Positions 26,924 through 32,679 of a stretch of DNA of 64,000 bases are shown here, piece by piece. The stretch covers positions 169,765 to 233,764 of the forward strand of contig NZ_JASCTH010000018.1 in assembly GCF_030009775.1 (NCBI RefSeq), written 5' to 3'. The notes under the pieces were generated by a model that was not told where the DNA came from, searched no databases, and was given only the letters and a program-made list of their open reading frames with translations. Position numbers and translations under genes: made by a program. This DNA comes from Actinoplanes sandaracinus (GTDB taxonomy: Bacteria; Actinomycetota; Actinomycetes; Mycobacteriales; Micromonosporaceae). Positions within the stretch are counted from its first letter, which is position 1; the number at the start of each line of letters is the position of its first letter.

Positions 26924-27388
26924 CTAACAATTGAGATGGCGATTTAGTGCGTCGATCTCCTTGCGTAGCTCTGCCGCAGTCCAACCAATAGCCGAGTATT
27001 CCTGCCACACTGCGAAAAACTGTCCCGTCTGAAGTCTCGCTATTCTGGGGTGCCTGCTGTCAGGGCCATAATGACTGACCCTCCAGTCCGGATAGCGGCT
27101 AGTGACTTCGGCGACAATGGCCTTTATGCGTTCACTGTCAGCCACGGCTAGGGCATCCGTGAGCGCCGGGATGTCAGATCCCACTACGCACGGCACATCC
27201 GGAATGTGATGCGCCGCCCAGAATTCGCCTGGTAGGACCACCTGGTGAGGCGGGGTACACGGGTCTTCAAGGGGTCGCCGAACGCACCGAGCATCAGGGG
27301 ACCACTGAACCCTCCATCCGGGATATCTACGCTCCAGGAGGGCCATCTCGTAGAGGACGTCACCATCCAAGTGAATTGGGTTCGTCAT
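26924..27388 (-). CDS. Hypothetical element protein with internal duplication
   Basis: 154 aa from ATG 27388 (GGGAG about 7 nt upstream). Two related segments are visible, YPGWRVQWSPDARCVRRP near residue 20 and YPDWRVSHYGPDSRHPRIAR near residue 100, so the protein seems to be an internal duplication of a YPxWRV unit. I do not recognise a family. It is the last gene of an overlapping minus-strand operon and overlaps the zinc-finger gene by 29 bp. Confidence 0.6.
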   Translation of the reverse strand: MTNPIHLDGDVLYEMALLERRYPGWRVQWSPDARCVRRPLEDPCTPPHQVVLPGEFWAAHHIPDVPCVVGSDIPALTDALAVADSERIKAIVAEVTSRYPDWRVSHYGPDSRHPRIARLQTGQFFAVWQEYSAIGWTAAELRKEIDALNRHLNC

Positions 27389-27569
27389 CAATGCTCCCAG
27401 TTCTCCATGCGATCGCAATCTGCCTAGTCAGGTGTGTACCTCGGCCCGTCGGAAGGTCACGACCGTTGAAAATGTTGGTGCAACCAGCCCCAACAGGGGC
27501 GTTGCAGATCGGGCAGGCCTCTGTCGTATCCGTAACCGGGGAAACCGATACGGAAACGGCGAGACTCAT
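27360..27569 (-). CDS. Small actinophage-type zinc-finger protein
   Basis: 69 aa. CPICNAPVGAGC followed by GRDLPTGRGTHLTRQ gives the CxxC-x6-C-x(n)-H arrangement typical of small DNA-binding zinc-finger proteins in actinophages and integrative elements. Its ATG overlaps the upstream stop (ATGA), so it is translationally coupled to the 27566-27922 gene. Role unknown, likely nucleic-acid binding. Confidence 0.6.
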   Translation of the reverse strand: MSLAVSVSVSPVTDTTEACPICNAPVGAGCTNIFNGRDLPTGRGTHLTRQIAIAWRTGSIDDEPNSLGW

Positions 27570-27922
27570 GGCCGTTCCGCGCCCGGCGGCAGAGTCAAGC
27601 GCGGTTTCGGTTGTGTCTTGACCGTGATCACTTCTCTATCCTCATCTTCCCCATGCGTACCGAAGCACTTCCGGCACAGGGAACGGATGGCGTCTTCAGG
27701 TCGCGTCCCGCTCGGGGAGTAGCCGTGGTCACCCATGGACTTTTCGACGACAACGTAAGGAGTGATGTCGATAGCCGCACACACGTCCAGATGATGATTC
27801 GGGTATTTAATGCGGGCCTCATTTAGCGGCAGCGAAATGAATCCGTCACGCATCGGTGCGAGCCCCGGACAATCGGGCGCATGAAAAGTCATCATCGGCG
27901 GATAATGCCTACGCTCCGGCAT
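27566..27922 (-). CDS. Hypothetical element protein with CxxC
   Basis: 118 aa from ATG 27922, with AGGAG at about 10 nt; an in-frame TTG six bases upstream sits too close to that site. Contains SLCRKCFGTHGEDED (a CxxC) and a Pro-rich basic tail (TQPKPRLTLPPGAERP). No family recognised. The next gene starts inside its stop codon. Confidence 0.55.
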   Translation of the reverse strand: MPERRHYPPMMTFHAPDCPGLAPMRDGFISLPLNEARIKYPNHHLDVCAAIDITPYVVVEKSMGDHGYSPSGTRPEDAIRSLCRKCFGTHGEDEDREVITVKTQPKPRLTLPPGAERP

Positions 27923-27924
27923 GG

Positions 27925-28200
27925 TCAATCTCTCCTAGAGCCCGTTAGCCAGCTTCCGCGAGCATTTCTGACCACCGAATGACCCCGCATAGCTTCTGCC
28001 GTTTCCGTGGAGACACGCGACAAGAAAGCGCGGAGAACTCCAAGCGACGTTTGCTCATTCAGCTTGAGATTGATCCGCCCAGTCCGCTCGTCCAGTTCAA
28101 CCCCGACAATCTCAAGCGGGATGCGATCAAGCGTTACCTGAACTTCGAGGTTCAATCCTTGCGCCTGGAGCGCCGCTACCAGCTCGTCACGCGCTATCAC
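27925..28200 (-). CDS. Hypothetical element protein, 91 aa
   Basis: GTG 28200 is preceded by GGGAGG at 4-5 nt. The sequence starts with an amphipathic helix (RDELVAALQAQGLNLEV) and has a beta-rich centre (IPLEIVGVELDERTGRINL). No family recognised. Its start lies inside the upstream gene (14-bp overlap) and its stop is 2 nt before the next start, so it is the second gene in a tightly packed operon. Confidence 0.55.
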   Translation of the reverse strand: MIARDELVAALQAQGLNLEVQVTLDRIPLEIVGVELDERTGRINLKLNEQTSLGVLRAFLSRVSTETAEAMRGHSVVRNARGSWLTGSRRD

Positions 28201-28354
28201 GTCGCCTCCCTCCCGTAGGTAGGTAGTGGCAGGTGGGACACACGAGAAGCCCTTGACAGTGCTCGCAGCTCCGACACCATTGACTCTTGATCTTGAATAC
28301 GGTCAGGCCCAGCGTGAAGCCAAGACACGGGGACACAACCGCGACGCCTAGCAC
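28187..28354 (-). CDS. Small membrane protein with zinc-ribbon-like cysteines
   Basis: 55 aa from GTG 28354, with GAGGGG about 6 nt upstream. One hydrophobic helix (VLGVAVVSPCLGFTLGLTVF) is followed by CRSCEHCQGLLVCPTCH, a compact set of five Cys in CxxC pairs that could bind zinc. It heads the minus-strand operon and is divergent from the Xre gene, so it may be under Xre control. Other starts further upstream in the same frame are possible. Confidence 0.45.
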   Translation of the reverse strand: MLGVAVVSPCLGFTLGLTVFKIKSQWCRSCEHCQGLLVCPTCHYLPTGGRRRDSA

Positions 28355-28469
28355 CCCGGCCCCCTCTTGGGTGAAGATTCGTTGTGGACACAGCGTCAGC
28401 CGGTGGACAGTCGGAAGCCAGGCAGTGACTGTCTCCAACCGGCTCCAAACCGACGGCAGGGGTAGCGGC

Positions 28470-29264
28470 ATGAACCACCTAGGCGCGATCTTGAGGGAGG
28501 CGCGTGTCAAGGCCGGTCTATCCCTGGCCGGAATGGCGAAGCGAACCGGCTACAGCCGTTCGTACATCGGCAACATTGAGACAGGCGAACGCCAGGCGAC
28601 CCCTGACGTGATACGCAAATACGAAGAGGCGTTAGGGGAAGATTTGAACCGCCGTAGCCTGCTTATGGGCAGCCTCGGCATTCTGGCCGCTGATTCAGCC
28701 GACGACACAGCAACCGCGATAGCACATGAGGTTTCGAATGGGCGTTATGGCCTGCTGACCGAGCTGCAAACGTCGCACGCGACCGACAGAGGTATTGCCG
28801 CACTAGTCGGACGGGATGCCGCCTCTCTCGCGTCTCTCACTAAATGGAGTGGCAGGGGTAACCCGTTGTTGCGTGTAAACGCTGCCGGAATCCTGGCAAA
28901 GGTTCCGTCACCGGTCGTTGGTTCAGAGGCCGTCACGGTTCTTCGCAACGACGGACATGTGCGAGAGCTGTACGTCACAGCCGTACTTTCCCGCGTCTTG
29001 GCATTGCCGTGGAATGAGGCGGCAGGTTTCGCTACGGCCGACGGCCTCAATGAACAGCAGGTCGGCAAGCTCACCAATGAGCTTGGAAACCAATACGACG
29101 CCGGGGCTAGGTGGTGCGCTGCCGTCACTCTCTATCGCAATCGCTCCGCCAACCATGAGGCCGTTACCGGCTCACTCTTGGCCGCTCTCCGGACGGAGAC
29201 TGCCACGGAGAATGTCCGCACCATTGGGGCTGCGCTTGCAGGCGTGGACCCCTTAAAGCTATAG
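28470..29264 (+). CDS. Xre-family helix-turn-helix regulator
   Basis: 264 aa from ATG 28470 (AGGGG upstream). The N-terminal Xre HTH is clear: LGAILREARVKAGLSLAGMA, then TGYSRSYIGNIETGERQ and PDVIRKYEEALG. The rest (about 200 residues) is a helical domain of unknown type, with HVRELYVTAVLSRVLALPW and AGARWCAAVTLYRNRS. Long Xre proteins like this are common in actinobacteria. It lies at the divergent switch point of the element and is followed after 9 bp by the PPC protein gene, so it is a good candidate for the element's repressor. Confidence 0.8.
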   Translation: MNHLGAILREARVKAGLSLAGMAKRTGYSRSYIGNIETGERQATPDVIRKYEEALGEDLNRRSLLMGSLGILAADSADDTATAIAHEVSNGRYGLLTELQTSHATDRGIAALVGRDAASLASLTKWSGRGNPLLRVNAAGILAKVPSPVVGSEAVTVLRNDGHVRELYVTAVLSRVLALPWNEAAGFATADGLNEQQVGKLTNELGNQYDAGARWCAAVTLYRNRSANHEAVTGSLLAALRTETATENVRTIGAALAGVDPLKL

Positions 29265-29273
29265 GGGAGAGGA

Positions 29274-29600
29274 ATGCACCTAATCAAGGTCGGCAAGGGT
29301 GACGAAGTGCTTGCCACCCTCTGGACTGCCGTCGCCGAGCTGGGAATCACCGCAGGTTCAATCACCCTCATCGGTGCTGTACAGACGGCCACGGTGTCCG
29401 TGATGAAAAAGGATGACGCACTTACCGACTACCTTCGGACTTACGATCAGCCGCTTGAATTGAGCGGAACAGGTGAGATAGCGGATGGAAAGGTTCACTT
29501 GCACGTGACGCTCTACGGGGAGGATTTCGTCACGGGTGGACACCTTCACAATGCCACGGTTCAGGACTTCTTTGTTCATGCCTACGTAACCCCCCTGTAG
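29274..29600 (+). CDS. PPC/DUF296-domain protein
   Basis: 108 aa, GGAGAGG just before the ATG. The PPC (plants and prokaryotes conserved) domain is recognisable: IKVGKGDEVLATLWTAVAEL, SITLIGAVQTATVSV, LELSGTGEIADGKVHLHV and GEDFVTGGHLHNATVQDFF, with the conserved GGHL. In plants the domain accompanies AT-hooks and forms trimers; bacterial members stand alone and their role is unclear, some being DNA-associated. It is in an operon with the Xre regulator and ends at a strong terminator. Confidence 0.75.
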   Translation: MHLIKVGKGDEVLATLWTAVAELGITAGSITLIGAVQTATVSVMKKDDALTDYLRTYDQPLELSGTGEIADGKVHLHVTLYGEDFVTGGHLHNATVQDFFVHAYVTPL

Positions 29601-29623
29601 AGACTCCGAACGACCCAAGGGAT

Positions 29624-29655
29624 GCCGGGGTACCTGCGAGTACCTCGGCTTTCTT
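29624..29655 (+). terminator. Rho-independent terminator after the Xre-PPC operon
   Basis: GCCGGGGTAC, loop CTGCGA, GTACCTCGGC, with one mismatch, followed by TTTCTT. It ends the Xre-PPC transcript 24 bp after the stop codon. A -10-like TAGAAT at 29663-29668 immediately downstream could start the next unit. Confidence 0.75.
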
Positions 29656-29706
29656 ATGCCGCTAGAATTGCTTTCCGTCAAACAGCGACACCACGGGGGA
29701 CACATC

Positions 29707-30015
29707 GTGAGCGTGCACCGCTACAGCACCAAAGCGGGCGATAGGTGGAGATACGTTATCAGGCCCGAACCAGGAGGTAAGCAGATCGCAAAGGGCGGCT
29801 TTCTGTCCTCGGGGGCAGCGCAGGTGGCCGAAGCCGAGTATCGGCAAACCCTGGACGGCACCAAAGAGCCGAACCAAGACACTCTCGGCGAGTTGACATT
29901 GAGTGAAATTGCGCTTCTGCGAAAGGAGGTTGCCGAGTTGCGGAATCTTGTGAAAGACAGGCTCTACGGTATCGAGAAAGCGCTAGGGGTGCGAGGCGGA
30001 TCTAGCATCACTTGA
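29707..30015 (+). CDS. Arm-DNA-binding-domain-like protein without an integrase catalytic domain
   Basis: 102 aa from GTG 29707 (GGGGG at about 9 nt). Residues 1-50 (VHRYSTKAGDRWRYVI, then KQIAKGGFLSSGAAQVAEAE) resemble the three-stranded Arm-binding domain at the N-terminus of actinobacterial tyrosine integrases. A predicted coiled coil follows (LSEIALLRKEVAELRNLV). No tyrosine-recombinase domain follows. A free-standing Arm-like DNA-binding protein on a serine-integrase element could be a directionality factor or regulator; this is inference. An in-frame start at 29656 would add 17 residues. Confidence 0.5.
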   Translation: MSVHRYSTKAGDRWRYVIRPEPGGKQIAKGGFLSSGAAQVAEAEYRQTLDGTKEPNQDTLGELTLSEIALLRKEVAELRNLVKDRLYGIEKALGVRGGSSIT

Positions 30016-30090
30016 CGGCTTCTTTCTATCGACTTCGTTGGACTTCGTAGAGGCGCGGGAACACCGACGCCGTTGCGGCATCATCGACAC

Positions 30091-30261
30091 GTGGACACAC
30101 GTGACCTTGCCGACGTGATCGAGATGTTGAGTCGCCTGATCGATCGGGTGGACCGAGGGGAGCTTGACGCGCCCCCTCTCATGCTGGCCCGGTTCGCCGG
30201 TGCCAGGGATGCACTCGCCCTGTTGCCGCTGTCGGCAACCGAGAGTGACAACCGGGGTTGA
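30091..30261 (+). CDS. Small helical protein of the element
   Basis: 56 aa from GTG 30091. The sequence DLADVIEMLSRLIDRVDRGE and MLARFAGARDALALLPL reads as two amphipathic helices. No clear ribosome site is seen, so the start is uncertain. Its stop codon lies within the resolvase promoter/palindrome. No family recognised. Confidence 0.4.
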   Translation: MDTRDLADVIEMLSRLIDRVDRGELDAPPLMLARFAGARDALALLPLSATESDNRG

Positions 30262-30285
30262 TAGCAAACGGTCGTTTGCTATAAG
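30258..30285 (+). promoter_or_regulatory. Promoter of the resolvase gene covered by a 22-bp palindrome
   Basis: TTGATA (30258-30263), 16-bp spacer, TATAAG (30280-30285), placing transcription start at or next to the ATG at 30294 (leaderless mRNA). Between and over these boxes lies ATAGCAAACG-GT-CGTTTGCTAT (30261-30282), a perfect 10-bp inverted repeat with a 2-bp centre. A protein bound here would block RNA polymerase; the resolvase itself is the obvious candidate because serine resolvases bind such dimer sites. Confidence 0.7.
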
Positions 30286-30293
30286 GTCGGCGT

Positions 30294-30974
30294 ATGCCGA
30301 AGACGAAGACCGCCCCGCAGAACACCGCCGTTGCCTACCTCCGAGTCAGCACCGAGGAACAGGCCGAGTCGGGAGCGGGCATCGCTGCGCAGCGAGCGGC
30401 AATCGAGGCGGAAGCGGCACGCCGTGGATGGGTGATCGTTGGATGGCACACCGACGCCGGAGCGTCCGGTAAGTCCATGACGAAGCGGCCGGCGCTTGCC
30501 GACGCTCTAGAGGCCGTAGAGGGCGGCGAAGCGGCCACCCTGGTTGTGGCCAAGCTGGACCGCCTTTCGCGGTCCCTGGTGGACTTCGCGGCCCTTATGG
30601 AGCGTGCCCGTGGCAACGGCTGGAACCTGGTTGCCCTTGATCTTGGTATTGACCTCTCGACGCCTGCCGGTGAGTTCCTGGCGTCGGTGATGGCCTCTGC
30701 GGCGCAGTGGGAGCGCCGGATTATTGGGCAGCGCACCCGCGAGGGGTTGGCTGCCAAGAAAGCCGCCGGGGTTCGTCTGGGCCGTCCGGCGAGCCTGCCG
30801 ACGGAGGTTCGTAGCCGGATCGTGAAGGCGCACCGGGAGGGTGCCAACTACAGCGCCATTGCGCGCAGCCTGAATGCCGACAGGGTGCCGACAGCGCAAG
30901 GTGGTAAGCAGTGGTACCCGGCCACAGTTAAGGCCGTGGTGAACTCCCAAGAGGCCGAATCCGTCGGCCAGTAA
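30294..30974 (+). CDS. Small serine recombinase (resolvase/invertase family)
   Basis: 226 aa. The catalytic domain occupies residues 10-150: AVAYLRVSTEEQAESG with the nucleophile Ser19, TLVVAKLDRLSRSLVDFAAL, and ASAAQWERRIIGQRTREGL leading into the long E-helix. A C-terminal HTH (RSRIVKAHREGANYSAIARSLNADRVPT) binds DNA. Unlike the large integrase, it has no recombinase or zinc-ribbon domain. It may resolve element multimers, invert DNA or help excision. It is expressed from a near-consensus promoter overlapped by a palindrome. Confidence 0.9.
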   Translation: MPKTKTAPQNTAVAYLRVSTEEQAESGAGIAAQRAAIEAEAARRGWVIVGWHTDAGASGKSMTKRPALADALEAVEGGEAATLVVAKLDRLSRSLVDFAALMERARGNGWNLVALDLGIDLSTPAGEFLASVMASAAQWERRIIGQRTREGLAAKKAAGVRLGRPASLPTEVRSRIVKAHREGANYSAIARSLNADRVPTAQGGKQWYPATVKAVVNSQEAESVGQ

Positions 30975-30990
30975 GTACAAAGAATGGTGT

Positions 30991-31044
30991 GGAATGGCGG
31001 CTCTAATGGCCGCCAATTCCCACAAAACCCGGAAACACTCCGGG
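30991..31044. terminator. Two hairpins after the resolvase gene
   Basis: GGAATGGCGGC (30991-31001) pairs with GCCGCCAATTCC (31009-31020), one bulge, 7-nt loop. CCCGGA-AACAC-TCCGGG follows at 31028-31044. Neither has a proper T-run, so termination is uncertain; they may be part of the structured, gene-free stretch between the resolvase and HNH genes. Confidence 0.4.
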
Positions 31045-31135
31045 GACACACATGGGCCTAATGCGAGGGTCCCGAGGGGAGGTTTCGGGAAAGTTTCGAT
31101 CCCCCCTCACCCCTACAGGCTCACGTCTTCACAGC

Positions 31136-31432
31136 TCACGGCCGGTTGCCCCGCCCGAAGTTGCATCGACCACAGCTAGGCCGGAGGTTGCTCAACTCGT
31201 TCATTCCCCCTTCAGATAGGGGAACAATGTGATCGGCCGTCGTGGCTGTAACACGTCGGCATAAAGCGCATAGGGGTGATCCCTCAAGGATCACATTCCT
31301 ATTCATCTGATACTGATAGTCGTAACCTCTACGACTTGCACTCAATGTGTGCCGTCGCTTCGGTTTGTGTTTGGCGCATCGGCTTGTGCCGTATGCGATC
31401 AGGGTCCTACATACGGTGCAGCTTGACTGCAA
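31136..31432 (-). CDS. Small HNH endonuclease
   Basis: 98 aa from TTG 31432 (GGAG about 6 nt upstream). The HNH signature is ADHIVPLSEGGMNELSNLRP with CxxC before (CALC) and CGRC after, so the zinc-supported betabetaalpha-metal fold should be complete. An additional N-terminal CTVC...C adds a possible second zinc site. Such free-standing HNH proteins in phages assist DNA packaging or act as homing nucleases; no terminase is present here. It is read leftward out of the hairpin array. Confidence 0.75.
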   Translation of the reverse strand: MQSSCTVCRTLIAYGTSRCAKHKPKRRHTLSASRRGYDYQYQMNRNVILEGSPLCALCRRVTATTADHIVPLSEGGMNELSNLRPSCGRCNFGRGNRP

Positions 31433-31446
31433 TGGTTCTCCAATCC

Positions 31447-31671
31447 GTTCCGGCCCTTGAAGGCGCGGAACAGTGTTGTTGTGTCCGACGTGGGAACCAC
31501 GGAGGTTGTTACCTCCATTAGGTCAGCAATCACCCTCATGGTGATTGGTGAGCCTTGGTAGTTCGCCGTGGTTCTTACTCCCACGTCGGCATAGCTCTAG
31601 CAGGAAAGCTAGAGCGGACAGTTACATCTGATAGGTAGTTCTGAAACCGTTAGAACGGAAAGTTCTAACGG
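31447..31671. repeat. Array of perfect hairpins (possible structured RNA or origin)
   Basis: Consecutive inverted repeats fill 225 bp without a gene. (1) GTTCCG-GCC-CTTGAA-GGC-G-CGGAAC, 31447-31471. (2) A long stem CCGACGTGGG (31485-31494) with CCCACGTCGG (31580-31589), continued by ACCACGG/CCGTGGT, encloses two hairpins: AGGT-TGTT-ACCT, and CAATCACC-CTCAT-GGTGATTG at 31527-31547. (3) GCTCTAGC-AGGAAA-GCTAGAGC, 31594-31615. (4) CCGTTAGAAC-GGAAA-GTTCTAACGG, 31647-31671. Units 3 and 4 have different stem sequences but the same GGAAA loop, each followed by GGACAG-N6-CTGATAGGTA. It lies between the winged-helix and HNH genes. Confidence 0.7.
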
Positions 31672-31727
31672 ACAGGTAGAGCTGATAGGTAAACATGAAA
31701 GGTAGTCCCCCCGCCAGAGGGGGTAAC

Positions 31728-32231
31728 TCACTTCAGTACGTCCGGCAACGCCGAACCATCATGCTCATGTCCGCAGTCAGGCACGGTCAGCCGGTACCTG
31801 TCGTTGGCCCTCCCGTTTGGCAACGTCGGACCCTTGCCGTCCCGGTAGAGCCATCCGTCATCCCGTAAGGATGAAAGGATGTTGCTTACAGGCTCCGTCT
31901 TGCTATAGCCGCACATGGCGGCAATCTTTGCCTGTGAAGGGTGCGCGTTCCGTCCCGTCTCGAAGTCGGCGAAACGGCTAACCATGATGGCTACCGCCTT
32001 GGGCTTCAACTCCACGTCGGGGCAGTTCATCAGAGCCCATTCCCAATCTGAACGGTTCACCGATCGGGGTGGCTTCGGGCTAGGGGTGACGGATTGGTCC
32101 GTCCCCTGGTCATCAACGTTGGCAGCCATGCCGGAAACGTCATGCACCGTCGGCACCGGAACGGGTGTCGCACGCTCGGCTAGGCATCCGTCGAACGGCA
32201 TCGAGCATTCCCAGTAGTAATCCGTTCCCAC
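31728..32231 (-). CDS. Winged-helix protein, replication-initiator-like
   Basis: 167 aa; GTG 32231 or ATG 32201 could be the start, neither with a strong ribosome site. After a disordered N-terminus (residues 1-60), SDWEWALMNCPDVELKPKAV leads into a HTH/winged-helix domain (HPSQAKIAAMCGYSKTEPVS, then LSSLRDDGWLYRDGKGP). This pattern is found in small replication or copy-control proteins of actinobacterial elements and in MarR-like regulators. It lies directly upstream (minus strand) of the hairpin array, which it might bind. Function is inferred from fold only. Confidence 0.6.
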   Translation of the reverse strand: MGTDYYWECSMPFDGCLAERATPVPVPTVHDVSGMAANVDDQGTDQSVTPSPKPPRSVNRSDWEWALMNCPDVELKPKAVAIMVSRFADFETGRNAHPSQAKIAAMCGYSKTEPVSNILSSLRDDGWLYRDGKGPTLPNGRANDRYRLTVPDCGHEHDGSALPDVLK

Positions 32232-32679
32232 CGCGACCAGGGCGCGCGGTCCATGTTCACAAGCGGGAGGGCTTCCGTAGGCCGCTGAAACGGCCGGAGA
32301 GGCAATGGGAGTGCTGAATAGGTGACTGGTGTTGGTCGTGTCGCTTGAGGCGTCAGAAACGCTCTCAACGGGGTTACCGGCCCACGTTGCCGGATAGATT
32401 ACAGACAGAGTCTTCTCCTAGGTTGATGAGACAGGATGTGCGGCAGACCTGTCGGGATGCCTGCTGGCCGAGAGAGCATAAGCCCCCGTTTACCGGTCAT
32501 CTGGCAAGGTCGGAAAAACTGTAGGGCCGTCGGGGACGTGCCGTACCCCGTCGCCAGCAAAGGCGCAGGCCAAGGGGCGTGTGACGTCAGGCACAGCAAG
32601 GCCCCCGCCGATGTCGACAGGGACCGTTTACACGGCTATAAGGCAGCGCAGGCCGTTTACACGCTACGTTTACACGCTG
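32232..32679. other. Gene-free region with three CGTTTACACG repeats
   Basis: I see no convincing gene in these 448 bp; short frames on both strands lack ribosome sites and resemble no protein. Three exact copies of CGTTTACACG lie at 32625-32634, 32654-32663 and 32667-32676 (starts 29 and 13 bp apart), ending 3 bp from the integrase stop codon. They may be iterons for the winged-helix protein or binding sites for an excision factor. The promoter of the winged-helix gene should also be here. Confidence 0.55.

Noticed and set aside
31625..31650. CTGAT followed by GAAAC in the hairpin array, resembling the hammerhead ribozyme core
   Set aside because: The box reads CTGATAG rather than CTGATGA, no stem II lies between the two boxes, and no cleavage triplet is placed correctly.
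31136..31671. HNH gene next to a structured RNA, as in IscB/HEARO (omega RNA) systems
   Set aside because: The HNH protein is only 98 aa with no RuvC, PLMP or bridge-helix part, and the RNA-like region is on its upstream side without the conserved HEARO form as far as I can judge.
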